From Draconibacterium orientale (GTDB lineage Bacteria > Bacteroidota > Bacteroidia > Bacteroidales > Prolixibacteraceae): a DNA stretch of 56,439 nt. Shown one piece after another: positions 35,578-45,650 of the stretch. The position numbers and the translations under genes were made by a program. The stretch's first letter is position 1. Each line of letters starts with the position of its first letter. The DNA is taken from positions 1-56,439 of the forward strand of contig DYSZ01000004.1 in the NCBI GenBank assembly GCA_020726265.1, given 5' to 3'. The notes below the pieces were generated by a model. The model searched no databases. It was not told the DNA's origin and saw only the letters and a program-made list of their open reading frames with translations.

Positions 35578-36765
35578 TTATTTACCGTTACCCAAAATTA
35601 TTCTGAATGTTGTACCCTTTCCTACTTCAGACCATTTGATAAATATTTTTCCGTTGTGGTAGTTCTCTATAATCCGTCTTGCCAGCGATAAGCCCAACCC
35701 CCACCCCCGTTTTTTAGTTGAAAATCCGGGTTGGAAAATGGTGGTAAACTGTGATTTTGGAACCCCTTTCCCTGTATCGGTAATATCGATAAATACCTGT
35801 TCTTCTTTTGTTTTCACATCAATAGTTATGGTACCGTGGTTGCTCATGGCATCGATGGCATTTTTGCAGATGTTTTCAATTACCCACGAGAACAGTGCAA
35901 TATTTAAAGGGACTTCAATTGCTTCATTTTCATTGAATCGGGTATTAAAAATCACTTTATCCGACGAACGGGACTTGAGGTATTTTACGGTGGAACTCAA
36001 CGCGCCAATTACATTTGCCGGATGCAACTCGGGTTTCGAGCCAATTTTTGAGAATCGTTCGGTTATGCGTTCCAGCCTTTCAATATCTTTTTCAAACTCC
36101 TCAATTAACGACTGTTCCACATTCTGTAGTTTCAGAATTTCTATCCACGCCATGAGCGATGAGATGGGTGTTCCCAACTGGTGGGCTGTTTCTTTCGACA
36201 TGCCAACCCAAACCTGATTTTGCTCGGCTTTTTGTGTGGCATGAAATGCGAAATAAGCCACAATAATAAATATTACTATCACAAAAAGCTGAATATAAGG
36301 ATAATACCGTAAGTTTCGTAAAATACTCGATTCGCGATAATACAGCATTAATACATTCTCTTCCGACAATTTGATTGGAATGGGATCGTTGGCCTCTTTC
36401 ATTTTTTCCAATTCATTTTTCAATACCTCAAGCCTCCGCTCAGGGTTGTATTTTATGTTGGCATCAGTGTTAAAAATGCTGTCTTTCTCGATGATAATAA
36501 TGGGTATCGTAGTGTTTTGTTCGATAATGAGATTCAGGAAGTTAAGAAATTTTGTGTTTAACAGTTCCATTTCGGGCGACGTGATTTCAATACCTACGTC
36601 AATAAACTCCTGTGTTGCAGCAGCCCAAAGTTCAACCTTTTTGCGTTCTTCTCCGGCCATTTTCTCGGTTAGCCAACTGGTATAAACCAGCGAGCTGACC
36701 CCAATTAAAATAGCAATTGTAAGCAGCAGTATTTTACCTCTTCGTCGTTTTTGATAAATGTCCAA
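35578..36765 (-). CDS. Membrane sensor histidine kinase
   Basis: The 395-residue protein has membrane helices at about 11-31 and 155-176 flanking a periplasmic sensor domain of about 120 residues. A HisKA-type phospho-acceptor H195 (KETAHQLGTPISSL) follows directly, without a HAMP domain. The HATPase motifs are ENICKNAIDAM (N-box), DTGKGVP (G1) and RGWGLGLSLARRI (G2). No response regulator is adjacent, so it is an orphan kinase in this window. Upstream lies dxs on the same strand, 116 bases away. Confidence 0.9.
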   Translation of the reverse strand: MDIYQKRRRGKILLLTIAILIGVSSLVYTSWLTEKMAGEERKKVELWAAATQEFIDVGIEITSPEMELLNTKFLNFLNLIIEQNTTIPIIIIEKDSIFNTDANIKYNPERRLEVLKNELEKMKEANDPIPIKLSEENVLMLYYRESSILRNLRYYPYIQLFVIVIFIIVAYFAFHATQKAEQNQVWVGMSKETAHQLGTPISSLMAWIEILKLQNVEQSLIEEFEKDIERLERITERFSKIGSKPELHPANVIGALSSTVKYLKSRSSDKVIFNTRFNENEAIEVPLNIALFSWVIENICKNAIDAMSNHGTITIDVKTKEEQVFIDITDTGKGVPKSQFTTIFQPGFSTKKRGWGLGLSLARRIIENYHNGKIFIKWSEVGKGTTFRIILGNGK

Positions 36766-36881
36766 AGCAATTCGGTTTTATTAAGAAATGAAAACGAAGG
36801 AAAGATAAATATATTATTCTTTCACGTTGACGCTCTTCTTGTAATTTTGGTAATGCACAAAATTGCGACCCGAGGTTGTGT

Positions 36882-38810
36882 TCAGAGCACCTCGTCGGAC
36901 TCAGGTTTCCCGAGTGTTCCGAGCACTGTGTTTGTAATTCCTTTTACATCGATTCCGCAGTCGCGGTATAATTCGTCGGTGGTTCCGTGTTCAATAAATC
37001 TATCTGGAATACCAAGCATTTTTACTTTTGTGTGATAATTTCTTCCAGCCATAAACTCGAGTACAGCACTCCCGAACCCGCCACTGATCACGCCATCTTC
37101 AATAGTAACCACAAGACTGAATTTCTGAAATACTTCGTCAAGTAAATTTTCGTCGAGGGGTTTTACAAACCGTAAATCATAATGTGCAGCCGAAATATTT
37201 TTGTTTTCAAGACTTTTAACAGCCCGTTTGGCAAACATACCGGCTTTGCCAATACTCAGCAAGGCCACATCATTTCCATCGGCAAGTTTTCGTCCTTTCC
37301 CAATTTCGATTTTTTCGAAAGGCTTGCGCCAGTTGGGTTTGATACCACAACCGCGTGGATAGCGAATGGAGAATGGCATTTTATTATCGGATAATTGCGC
37401 AGTGTACATCAGGTTGCGCAATTCAATTTCATCCATTGGGGCCGAAACTATCATGTTAGGAACCGAACGCATGTAGGCAATATCGAAAACTCCGTGATGT
37501 GTCGGGCCATCTTCACCTACCAATCCTCCACGGTCGAGACAGAAAATTACCGGTAGTTTTTGCAGCGCAACATCGTGAATAATCTGGTCGTAAGCCCGTT
37601 GCATAAAAGTGGAGTAAATATTACAGAACGGTACCATTCCCTGTGTAGCCAACCCTGCCGAAAAAGTTACAGCATGTTGTTCCGCAATCCCAACATCAAA
37701 AGCCCTGTCGGGCATTTTATTAAACAGCATATTCATCGAACAACCTGTTGGCATTGCCGGGGTAATTCCAACTATTTTGGGATTCAATTCGGCAAGTTCA
37801 ACAAGCGTTTCGCCAAAAACATTCTGAAATTTCGGCGCTTTTTCCAACGGACAGTCGCAAGAATAAATTTCACCCGTGTCTTTGTCAAAAACTCCGGGAG
37901 CATGGTATTTTGTCTGGTTGTTTTCAGCATGAACAAAGCCCTTTCCCTTTTGAGTAATTACATGCAAAAGTTTTGTTCCGGGAATATTTTTTAAATCCTT
38001 CAGAACTTTGGCAAGATAAACCACATCGTGCCCATCAATCGGGCCGAAATACCTGAACTGAAAAGCTTCAAAAAGATTGTTCTCCTTGAGGAGCATATTT
38101 TTGAGTGCATGTTGGTTTTTCTGAAGTATCGACCTTGTTTTGCGCCCGAAACTATCGAGTTTTCCCAGTTTTTCCCAAACATCTTTTTTAAACCTGTTGT
38201 AAGTCTGCGACTTAGAGATATTCAGTAAATATTTATTGATTCCACCCACGTTCGGGTCGATTGCCATATTGTTGTCGTTAAGAATAACAAGTACATCGGC
38301 GTTGTTCACTCCGGCATTATTAAGGGCTTCAAAAGCCATCCCACCGGTCATTGCCCCGTCGCCGATGACGGCAATCACTTTACGGTCGGGTTCATTTTTA
38401 AGGCGCGAAGCCACTGCCATTCCAAGCGCAGCCGAGATTGAGGTAGATGCATGACCAACGCCAAACGCATCGTATTCACTTTCCGAAATTTTCGGAAATC
38501 CACTGATTCCTTTGTATTTACGGTTGGTGTTGAAATTTTTTTTGCGACCTGTGAGGATTTTGTGCCCGTATGCCTGGTGACCCACATCCCAAATAAGTTG
38601 ATCGTAAGGCGTATTATACACATAATGTAGTGCGACTGTAAGTTCAACAACACCCAAACTTGCGCCAAAATGCCCTGGATTCACCGACAATTCATCAATA
38701 ATAAAATCCCGCAGTTCGGTACAAACTTCGGGTAATTCTTCCATCGACAACCTTTTTAAATCGGCCGGACTATCAATCTTTTCTAATAATCTTCCCTTTA
38801 CTTCGTCCAT
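36882..38810 (-). CDS. dxs: 1-deoxy-D-xylulose-5-phosphate synthase Dxs
   Basis: Dxs joins pyruvate and glyceraldehyde-3-phosphate with thiamine diphosphate, the first step of the MEP isoprenoid pathway. The 642-residue protein has [16 protein letters not shown], the cofactor motif GDGAMTGG...[12 protein letters not shown], and the transketolase-type [18 protein letters not shown]. Length is normal. The frame opens at 38870; the ATG at 38810 gives the standard start. The coaX gene lies 44 bases upstream on the same strand, possibly cotranscribed. Confidence 0.96.
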   Translation of the reverse strand: MDEVKGRLLEKIDSPADLKRLSMEELPEVCTELRDFIIDELSVNPGHFGASLGVVELTVALHYVYNTPYDQLIWDVGHQAYGHKILTGRKKNFNTNRKYKGISGFPKISESEYDAFGVGHASTSISAALGMAVASRLKNEPDRKVIAVIGDGAMTGGMAFEALNNAGVNNADVLVILNDNNMAIDPNVGGINKYLLNISKSQTYNRFKKDVWEKLGKLDSFGRKTRSILQKNQHALKNMLLKENNLFEAFQFRYFGPIDGHDVVYLAKVLKDLKNIPGTKLLHVITQKGKGFVHAENNQTKYHAPGVFDKDTGEIYSCDCPLEKAPKFQNVFGETLVELAELNPKIVGITPAMPTGCSMNMLFNKMPDRAFDVGIAEQHAVTFSAGLATQGMVPFCNIYSTFMQRAYDQIIHDVALQKLPVIFCLDRGGLVGEDGPTHHGVFDIAYMRSVPNMIVSAPMDEIELRNLMYTAQLSDNKMPFSIRYPRGCGIKPNWRKPFEKIEIGKGRKLADGNDVALLSIGKAGMFAKRAVKSLENKNISAAHYDLRFVKPLDENLLDEVFQKFSLVVTIEDGVISGGFGSAVLEFMAGRNYHTKVKMLGIPDRFIEHGTTDELYRDCGIDVKGITNTVLGTLGKPESDEVL

Positions 38811-38854
38811 TTTTTCGAAAAAACATTGCCAAAGGTAAACGATTTTTTCAGTAA

Positions 38855-39625
38855 TTAGTTTAGCACGCAATCGTGAATATACTTCAGTCCATCAAGTGTT
38901 AACATGGGTTCGATAATTTTTACGCTCTTTGTAAGTGGCGCAATAACCGAGCTTAAACCACCGGTAGCCACCACATTTACAGGCTCTCCCATTTCGCTGC
39001 AAATGCGGTCGATAATGGAATCAACAAGCCCGGCAAATCCTAAAACAACTCCTGCCTGAATGGCATGAACTGTATTTTCGCCTAAAACCGATGGCGGAGG
39101 AGTTAAATGAATTTGCGGTAATTGAGCAGTTTTTCCGGCCAAAGCACTTACTGCAGTCAGCAGTCCGGGAGCAATGGCAACACCCCTGATTTCGGCATTT
39201 TTACCAAGCGTGGTAAAAGTTAGTGCGGTACCAAAATCGATAATCGTGGTCATTTTTCCATATTTTTTGTATGCTGCAACTGCATTTGCCACCAAATCGG
39301 ATCCGATTTCGAAAGGATTTAAAACTTTCACAGGAATCTTTGAATATATCGCCGGTCCAACCTGTATAATATTCCCTTCAGGAATCATTTTTGAAAGCAT
39401 TTCCTTAAACGGATGTACCAGGGAAGGTACTACGCTACTGATTATAACCTGGTCGATTGCGGTTGCCCGGATGTTTCCTTCAGAAAGCAGTGAACTGAAA
39501 ATCACCCAGTATTCATCAGCCATTTTCAAGGGATCAGTCTGTATCCGCCAGTGATTCTTCCAGTGGCTGTTTTCGTTAATTCCAAAAACAATATTTGTAT
39601 TTCCGATGTCGATTGCCAGTAACAT
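38855..39625 (-). CDS. coaX: Type III pantothenate kinase CoaX
   Basis: CoaX phosphorylates pantothenate, the first step of CoA synthesis. The 256-residue ASKHA-fold protein has [10 protein letters not shown] at 5-14, an F-x-I-G-S-D loop ([12 protein letters not shown]), and the [13 protein letters not shown] and GVAIAPGL motifs. With panC and panD in this window it shows a complete route from beta-alanine formation to phosphopantothenate, apart from pantoate synthesis. Confidence 0.95.
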   Translation of the reverse strand: MLLAIDIGNTNIVFGINENSHWKNHWRIQTDPLKMADEYWVIFSSLLSEGNIRATAIDQVIISSVVPSLVHPFKEMLSKMIPEGNIIQVGPAIYSKIPVKVLNPFEIGSDLVANAVAAYKKYGKMTTIIDFGTALTFTTLGKNAEIRGVAIAPGLLTAVSALAGKTAQLPQIHLTPPPSVLGENTVHAIQAGVVLGFAGLVDSIIDRICSEMGEPVNVVATGGLSSVIAPLTKSVKIIEPMLTLDGLKYIHDCVLN

Positions 39626-39927
39626 TTTATCAGGTTATGTTTTAAATGTTGAAGCCAAAACCGCGATAAAAATAATTTAATTTGAATAAATGCCGCTGAA
39701 ATAAAATTCAGATTAATTGTCTTTATCAAATGATTACAATACAAGTAATGAAATCAGATTCATCGCTGAGGTTTTTAACCTATGTTTTCTTCATAAAAAA
39801 TGTGTAGCCTGTACAATATTTTAAGTTTCTGTTGTGTTATATTTTAAAATTTCAGGGGATTGATTTCTGAAAAAAAATCAGTTAATTTAGATGCTTCGAT
39901 AGGGTTCAAATTAAAAGGTTGATAATT
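39626..39927. other. AT-rich intergenic region
   Basis: About 300 bases between coaX (minus) and the receiver gene (plus), which diverge. I see no ORF worth calling, no hairpin terminator and only weak A/T-tract palindromes (such as TGATTTCTG before a run of As at about 39861). It should hold both promoters, but no good TAnnTTTG box was found. Confidence 0.4.
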
Positions 39928-40416
39928 ATGCTAAAAACTAAAAATCTGTTGCTTTTTATCATCGAGGAAAGTATAATTTACAAAGATTTGATTGTTGGTC
40001 ATTTACAATCAAAATTCAAGAATATCCGCACTTTTAAAAATGCGGAAGAATGCCTGAAAGAACTGCATCTTCATCCTGATATCATTATTCTTGATTATTC
40101 ACTTGAAGGCGCTTCAGGATTAGAATTGATGAAAAAAGTAAAAGAAATGCATCCGGCAATCGACTTTATTTTTCTGAGCGGACAAAACGATGTTGAAGTT
40201 GCCATTTCGATCATGAAACTGGGTGCATCGGATTATGTGGTAAAAAACGAAAAGGCACCGGCCAGGCTCGTGAAAGCGATTGACCAGGCGATTGCCACAA
40301 CTAAGAAAGAAAATCTGAATAAAGGTTTTACGATTGGGGTTTTTGGTTTTTTTGTTTTGCTTTTACTTGTGATTGCGGGTATAATTTCAATCGTATTGTT
40401 CTTCAACCTGGGCTAA
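39928..40416 (+). CDS. Receiver domain with C-terminal membrane anchor
   Basis: The 162-residue protein has a complete CheY-like receiver: an acidic pair E13/E14, phospho-acceptor D56 (IIILDYSLEG), S84 (FLSGQND) and K106 (YVVKNEK). Instead of an output domain, a single hydrophobic helix (about 135-158, GVFGFFVLLLLVIAGIISIV) ends the chain. It may be a tail-anchored phospho-sink or a membrane-tethered partner of an unknown kinase. The frame begins at a TTG at 39919; the ATG at 39928 is preferred. Its stop codon overlaps that of the convergent next gene. Confidence 0.82.
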   Translation: MLKTKNLLLFIIEESIIYKDLIVGHLQSKFKNIRTFKNAEECLKELHLHPDIIILDYSLEGASGLELMKKVKEMHPAIDFIFLSGQNDVEVAISIMKLGASDYVVKNEKAPARLVKAIDQAIATTKKENLNKGFTIGVFGFFVLLLLVIAGIISIVLFFNLG

Positions 40417-40931
40417 CTTTTTGCCAAACTTTTTAACAGCTTTCTTCCCCTCGACAGCAATCCTGCTGAAGGATGGTTTTCAATTTCATGTTCCATTATT
40501 GCCAAAATTTCCGGTTTCAGATCGGGTTCAAGCGATGCTATGTTGTGTAAAATCTGCATGGCATAAACACGCACTGCAATTGGCTCTTTTGACGACATAA
40601 ATACAGAAATACAGTAGTCAGTCAGAAATCCGAGAGATTCCCCCGGGACAGGATTAAGACTAACCAGTTTTAACAGATGTCTTTTCTTCCCTTCGCTTTT
40701 CTCCACTTTTAGTTGTTCTATTATTTGTGGCATCAACGGGCGAATAAGTACTGGTTCCTTTTCATGAATTTTGTCCATCAACCAGGCAGCACGCCAGCTT
40801 TTTGGTTGTTTTCCGTACAATGCAATCTGAGTTAGAACTGTTAGGTTTTCAGGATTGTGCAAAATCTCGTGCATCAGAAAATTAAGGTTTTCCCACGAAT
40901 CAATCAACTCCATCATTTGTTGTTCTGTCAT
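40413..40931 (-). CDS. Conserved hypothetical HEAT-like protein
   Basis: The 172-residue protein is almost all alpha-helix with a repeated pattern (LTQIALYGKQPKSWRAAWLM, then HLLKLVSLNP, then VRVYAMQILHNIASLEPDLK) resembling HEAT/armadillo repeats. It has no signal peptide, membrane helix or catalytic motif. Its stop codon overlaps the stop of the receiver gene from the other strand. I assign no function. Confidence 0.7.
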   Translation of the reverse strand: MTEQQMMELIDSWENLNFLMHEILHNPENLTVLTQIALYGKQPKSWRAAWLMDKIHEKEPVLIRPLMPQIIEQLKVEKSEGKKRHLLKLVSLNPVPGESLGFLTDYCISVFMSSKEPIAVRVYAMQILHNIASLEPDLKPEILAIMEHEIENHPSAGLLSRGRKLLKSLAKS

Positions 40932-40999
40932 CGCCGCAAATTTCTTGTTGGCAAAGATAAATGTTCCAATTAATGCAATTCAATTTTTATTTTTGAATC

Positions 41000-41425
41000 A
41001 TGCTAAAAGTTGTCTGCGCTATTATTATTAACGAACAAAGAATTTTGGTGACCCAGCTCTCACCCGGCACCAACCGTGCTTTACAATGGGAGTTTCCGGG
41101 AGGAAAAATCGACCCCGGTGAAACTGCAGAAGCCGCTGTTTTGCGCGAAATCGGCGAAGAACTTGCGGTTGAAATTAAAATCAGAGAGCCGATGAACGCT
41201 GTAATACACAGCGACGGGGAAAAAGATTTTGAGCTGATTCCGTTTTTATGCACAATACAATCCGGAGAAATTAAACTGATTGAACACAACGAAATGCGAT
41301 GGGTGAATTTTGAAACGTTGGAAAAAATGGAACTTTCGGCGGCTGACAGACAATTGATTCAACACCCCGACAACCGGCTGATTTTAAAAAAACACACGGG
41401 GGAAAATGTGCACAACGCCTGTTAA
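41000..41425 (+). CDS. Nudix hydrolase, MutT-like
   Basis: The 141-residue protein has a Nudix box at 35-57 (GKIDPGETAEAAVLREIGEE), with E53 and E54 for Mg2+; the usual glycine near the end of the box is alanine. The short, single-domain form and ALQWEFPGGK start are those of MutT-type 8-oxo-dGTP pyrophosphatases, so cleaning of oxidised nucleotides is the likely role. The last 42 bases overlap the end of the membrane-protein gene on the other strand. Confidence 0.85.
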   Translation: MLKVVCAIIINEQRILVTQLSPGTNRALQWEFPGGKIDPGETAEAAVLREIGEELAVEIKIREPMNAVIHSDGEKDFELIPFLCTIQSGEIKLIEHNEMRWVNFETLEKMELSAADRQLIQHPDNRLILKKHTGENVHNAC

Positions 41426-41887
41426 AACCGCAGCCCAGCTGACAATCGACAAAATCATGAATGGTACAATGTGTCTGCGGTGCGCATAATAGCGGCTCAT
41501 TAAAAAAGCGCCCACCGGAATACTTAGCACAAAAGGTGTGGCAATGATAATTCCCCAAAAACCATAGGTTGATTTAATTCTGGCAATAAACCTGCTTTTA
41601 CGGCTGAAAACTTTTGCCGGCACTTTTATTGCAAACCGGGTACAAAAAACCCTGTATCTCGATTTAATCGATTCGGGCATTATTTTACAAATCCGCGGTT
41701 TCACCACATGGAAGGCAACAATTACTTTGTGGCTCAGGTAATAAAAAAACAAAAATCCGCCAATACCACCAACCAGCACAGAAATAAGTGCCTGACCGTA
41801 GTTTAGCCCGATCAACATTGCGTAAGGTAACGTAATAAAATACTTTACCGAAGCCAAAAGTATAACATGTAATATCTTAAAAATCAT
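41384..41887 (-). CDS. Integral membrane protein of unknown function
   Basis: The 167-residue protein has about four hydrophobic segments (FKILHVILLASVKYFITLPY, LISVLVGGIGGFLFFYYL, GFWGIIIATPFVLSIPVGAF and the C-terminal FMILSIVSWAAVLTGVVHIF) with a basic cytosolic loop between the second and third. I suspect a small-multidrug-export-like fold but cannot show it. The frame opens at 41968; the ATG at 41887 is preferred. It overlaps the Nudix gene tail to tail by 42 bases. Confidence 0.65.
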   Translation of the reverse strand: MIFKILHVILLASVKYFITLPYAMLIGLNYGQALISVLVGGIGGFLFFYYLSHKVIVAFHVVKPRICKIMPESIKSRYRVFCTRFAIKVPAKVFSRKSRFIARIKSTYGFWGIIIATPFVLSIPVGAFLMSRYYAHRRHIVPFMILSIVSWAAVLTGVVHIFPRVFF

Positions 41888-41993
41888 CTTTTCTGAATAG
41901 CGTGCAAATGTAACGTGTGTTCTATGAATTTGTTTTAAATGAAATGTTAATATGATCAGGGTTAACAATTCTTAACCACAATTTTAACACAGG

Positions 41994-42947
41994 TCATTTA
42001 TTTACCACATTTACTGATGTTCCTTCGAGAAAAGCTTTAAGATTAGCGGTTGCGATTTGCATAAGCCGCGTGCGCGCTTCGAAAGTTGCCCAGGCAATGT
42101 GGGGTGTAATAAAACAGTTTTTGGCATTTGGCAGCGGATTTTCTGACGAAGGTGGTTCAACCGATAACACATCGAGTCCGGCACCGGCAATCGCTCCTAA
42201 GTTCAGCGCTTCAGCCAAATCATTCTCATTTACCAGCGGCCCGCGACCTGTATTTATCAGAAAAGCGGTCGGTTTCATTTTTCCGATGGTTTCTTTGTTT
42301 ATAAAGCCCATGTTTTCAGGTGTCAACGGACAGTTGATGCTTACAAAATCACTTTCCTGCAACAAACTATCCAAATCAACCTGAACCGCTTCAATTTCTG
42401 TTTTCTTTTTACTGCGGTTGGTAAAAATCACGCGCATACCAAATGCCAGCGCAATTTTAGCCACCTCCTGTCCAATCTGTCCAAATCCGATAATTCCCAG
42501 CGTTTTTCCGGCCAACTCAACCTGCGGCGTTTTCCAATAAGCAAAATCGGCGCTGGCTGACCATTCGCCTGTCGAAATTGATTGTGCATGCACGCCAACA
42601 TGCTGCGTAAAATTCAGGATATGCGCAAAAACCATTTGCGCTACCGAAACCGTGCTATACGCCGGAATGTTTGTAACCACGATTCCCGCATTCCGCGCAG
42701 CCACCGTATCAACAACATTAAATCCGGTAGCCAGAACCCCGATGTATTTCAGTTGCGGCAACTGCCCGATGATTTCTTCGTTGAAAACCACTTTGTTGGT
42801 GATAGCTATTGCTGCTCCGCGGGTGCGTTCGATGATAAGTTCAGGTGAAGTGCGGTCGTAAATGTTACATTCACCTAATTCCTGAAAACCTTTCCAACTC
42901 AAATCGCCGGGGTTCAAAGCGTAACCGTCGAGTACAACTATCTTCAT
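41994..42947 (-). CDS. D-2-hydroxyacid dehydrogenase
   Basis: The 317-residue protein has the NAD-binding GIIGFGQIGQEVAKIALAFG at about 151-170, the arginine of INTGRGPLVNE and the catalytic histidine in TPHIAWATFEAR. It belongs to the phosphoglycerate/glycerate/lactate dehydrogenase family and looks most like a hydroxypyruvate (glycerate) reductase. The substrate is inferred from sequence resemblance only. It is alone on its strand and diverges from the GH95 gene. Confidence 0.88.
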   Translation of the reverse strand: MKIVVLDGYALNPGDLSWKGFQELGECNIYDRTSPELIIERTRGAAIAITNKVVFNEEIIGQLPQLKYIGVLATGFNVVDTVAARNAGIVVTNIPAYSTVSVAQMVFAHILNFTQHVGVHAQSISTGEWSASADFAYWKTPQVELAGKTLGIIGFGQIGQEVAKIALAFGMRVIFTNRSKKKTEIEAVQVDLDSLLQESDFVSINCPLTPENMGFINKETIGKMKPTAFLINTGRGPLVNENDLAEALNLGAIAGAGLDVLSVEPPSSENPLPNAKNCFITPHIAWATFEARTRLMQIATANLKAFLEGTSVNVVNK

Positions 42948-43049
42948 TTTCTGTTTTTTTTAAATCCAAAGAAAGTAAAATAATCAAACCGATTTGTTGG
43001 AAGAAACCACCGAACCAGTTAGTTTTACAACCAAACCAATTCAACGAAA

Positions 43050-45521
43050 ATGAAAAAATCAATTTTTCTCCTGTCTTTTCTTCTGACAACAATTTTTGTA
43101 TCGGGACAATCAGCTTCATTAAAACTTTGGTACGATAAACCTGCCGAAAAATGGACGGAAGCGCTGCCTGTCGGAAATGGCAGGCAGGGAGCCATGATTT
43201 TCGGAAACCCGCTGAACGAACATTTGCAACTCAACGAAAATACGCTGTATTCAGGCGAGCCATCATCAACCTTTAAAAATATAAATATTCAGAACGATTT
43301 GCCATTGGTGATTAAAATGCTCGAAGAAGAAAAATATGTGGAAGCCGACAAATATGTAACCGATAACTGGCTGGGCCGGCTGCACCAGTGTTATCAGCCT
43401 TTTGGCGATTTGTACCTGAATTTTGATGGCGATAAAAACAAGATTACCGATTTCCGCAGAGAACTCGACATTGAAAACTCAATTTCAACAGTGAGTTTCA
43501 AAATTGATGGCGTAAAATTTACCCGCGAAGTTTTTGCCAGCTTTCCCGACCAGTTGATTGTGATGCGCATTTCGGCCGACAAAAAAGCTTCGGTTTCGTT
43601 CACTGCAGAATTCAAATCGGTTCATCAAAACTGCGTTACTGAAATTCAAAATGAAAACCTGCTTGTTTTTAAAGGACAGGCGCCGGGTTTTGTGCTCAGG
43701 CGAACGCTTGAACAGGTGGAACAGAAAAACGACCAGCACAAATATCCCGAAATTTATAATACTGACGGTTCGCGAAAATCCTTTGCCAAACAGGTTTTGT
43801 ATGGCGATGAAGTGGATGGAAAAGGGATGTTTTTTGAAGCCCGGGCCGAAGTAAGAAACACAGGCGGGGAAATAACCACAACCGAAAATGGTCTGCAAAT
43901 TAGCAATGCCGACGAAGTTGTGCTTTTACTTTCAATGGCGACAAGTTATCACGGATTCGACAAAAGCCCCAGCCGCGAAGGAAAAAACCCAGCAGAAATC
44001 AACCGGGAAATCATTGAAAAGGCCAAAACCAAATCGTTTGAAGAACTTAAAAAAGCTCATATTGCCGATTACAAAAACCTTTTCAACAGGGTAAAATTCG
44101 AATTGAAAAGTGATAATTTCAGCCATTTAACCACACCCGAAAGGTTGAAAAACTACAATCAGAATAATGATTCCGGACTTAATGTGCTGCTTTTTAATTA
44201 TGGCAGATACCTGATGATTTCGGGTTCGCAGCCCGGCGGACAACCCCTGAATTTGCAGGGAATCTGGAATGCAGAAGTCATTCCGCCCTGGAACAGCGGA
44301 TACACCATTAATATCAATACCGAAATGAATTACTGGCCGGCCGAGGTTACCAACCTCTCCGAATGTCACGAACCACTGTTCAGGTTAATCAAAGAAAACG
44401 CTGTAAATGGCGCTGAAACGGCTGAAAAAATGTACGGTAACCGCGGCTGGGTGGCGCATCACAACGTGGATATCTGGCGACAAACGTCCCCTGTGGATAA
44501 CCAGGCACGCTTTTCGTTCTGGCCCATGGCGCAAGGCTGGCTGACAAGCCATATGTGGGAACACTATCTTTTTACCGAAGATGAAACCTTTCTGAAAAAC
44601 GAACTTTACCCTGTTTTAAAAGGTGCGGCAGAGTTTTACGCCGACTGGCTGGTGGAAAACAAAGAAGGATTTTTATTGACGCCGGTGAGCACCACTCCCG
44701 AAAATGCTTTTTACACCTCCAACAAACAAACAGCTACAGTGAGCCAGGGAACCACCATGGATATGGCAATTGTAAAAGAAACCTTTGAGCGCGCCATTCT
44801 TGCTTCAGAAAAACTGGGAGTCGATGAAGAATTCAGGGATGAATTAAAGACAAAACAAGCCAAACTGCTTCCGTACAAAATTGGTTCGAAAGGACAATTG
44901 CAGGAGTGGAGCATCGATTTTGAAGAACCGGAACCACAACATCGCCACCTTTCGCATTTGTATGGTTTTCATCCCGGCGACCAGATTACCCGCGAAAAAA
45001 CGCCTGAACTTTTTGAAGCTGTCAGAAAAACGCTCGAACTCCGCGGCGACGCAGCAACGGGCTGGAGTATGGGCTGGAAAATCAACTTCTGGGCACGCAT
45101 ATTCGATGGCGACCATGCTTTGAAAATCATCAAAAACTTTTTCAATTACGTTGAGGAAGGAAGCACTGATTATACCGGTGGCGGACTTTATCCGAATCTT
45201 TTTGATGCCCACCCGCCATTTCAGATTGACGGGAATTTTGGGTACACTGCAGGTGTTGCCGAAATGCTGCTGCAAAGTCACGAAGGGAAAATCAATCTGC
45301 TTCCTGCACTTCCATCAGACTGGAAATCCGGAAAAATTTCAGGTTTGAAAGCACGCGGAAATATTGAAGTTTCGCTGGAATGGAAAGATGGAAAACTTTT
45401 GGAAGCCACACTACTTTCACCTGTAAACAAAACTGTTATGGTTCAATACAACCAGAAAACAATTGAGATTCCATTAGAAAGCGGAAAAACAGCTTTTGTT
45501 AAAATTGAGTTTTTCAATTAA
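43050..45521 (+). CDS. GH95-family alpha-L-fucosidase
   Basis: The 823-residue exported enzyme (signal peptide 1-19 ending in SGQ) has the GH95 domains: an N-terminal beta-sandwich (LWYDKPAEKWTEALPVGNGR), an (alpha/alpha)6 barrel and a C-terminal beta domain. In GH95 the reaction inverts alpha-1,2-fucosyl bonds using a glutamate and aspartate with paired asparagines. Here N421 and N423 (TININTEMNYW), E619 (LQEWSIDFEE) and D727 (FQIDGNFGYT) are the candidates. Some GH95 members act on galactosyl links instead. It is a single gene with no susCD pair. A terminator hairpin follows. Confidence 0.9.
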   Translation: MKKSIFLLSFLLTTIFVSGQSASLKLWYDKPAEKWTEALPVGNGRQGAMIFGNPLNEHLQLNENTLYSGEPSSTFKNINIQNDLPLVIKMLEEEKYVEADKYVTDNWLGRLHQCYQPFGDLYLNFDGDKNKITDFRRELDIENSISTVSFKIDGVKFTREVFASFPDQLIVMRISADKKASVSFTAEFKSVHQNCVTEIQNENLLVFKGQAPGFVLRRTLEQVEQKNDQHKYPEIYNTDGSRKSFAKQVLYGDEVDGKGMFFEARAEVRNTGGEITTTENGLQISNADEVVLLLSMATSYHGFDKSPSREGKNPAEINREIIEKAKTKSFEELKKAHIADYKNLFNRVKFELKSDNFSHLTTPERLKNYNQNNDSGLNVLLFNYGRYLMISGSQPGGQPLNLQGIWNAEVIPPWNSGYTININTEMNYWPAEVTNLSECHEPLFRLIKENAVNGAETAEKMYGNRGWVAHHNVDIWRQTSPVDNQARFSFWPMAQGWLTSHMWEHYLFTEDETFLKNELYPVLKGAAEFYADWLVENKEGFLLTPVSTTPENAFYTSNKQTATVSQGTTMDMAIVKETFERAILASEKLGVDEEFRDELKTKQAKLLPYKIGSKGQLQEWSIDFEEPEPQHRHLSHLYGFHPGDQITREKTPELFEAVRKTLELRGDAATGWSMGWKINFWARIFDGDHALKIIKNFFNYVEEGSTDYTGGGLYPNLFDAHPPFQIDGNFGYTAGVAEMLLQSHEGKINLLPALPSDWKSGKISGLKARGNIEVSLEWKDGKLLEATLLSPVNKTVMVQYNQKTIEIPLESGKTAFVKIEFFN

Positions 45522-45525
45522 AAAA

Positions 45526-45559
45526 ACAAAGAGGAGAAACTTGCGTTTCCCCTCTTTGT
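45526..45559 (-). terminator. Terminator of tRNA-Phe (bidirectional hairpin)
   Basis: ACAAAGAGG and CCTCTTTGT pair, with GAAAC/GTTTC extending the stem. On the minus strand it is followed by a run of seven Ts, right after the tRNA-Phe 3' end, which is the classic arrangement. On the plus strand it lies six bases behind the GH95 stop codon but lacks a T-run, so it serves mainly the tRNA. Confidence 0.8.
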
Positions 45560-45631
45560 GGTGCCACTCGGGATCGAACCAAGGACACATGGATTTTCAG
45601 TCCATTGCTCTACCTACTGAGCTATGGCACC
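45559..45631 (-). tRNA. tRNA-Phe (anticodon GAA)
   Basis: The 73-base minus-strand sequence folds as a cloverleaf with acceptor stem GGTGCCA/TGGCACC, D-arm AGTAGGTA, anticodon loop CTGAAAA (GAA) on a five-pair stem ATGGA/TCCAT, T-arm with TTCGATC and discriminator A. No CCA is encoded. A promoter lies just upstream and a terminator just downstream. Confidence 0.95.
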
Positions 45632-45650
45632 CCTTTATTTTTAGGTGCGA

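Noticed and set aside
39736-39810. A 25-codon ORF in the coaX/receiver intergenic region
   Set aside because: It is too short, has no start signal and no recognisable features.
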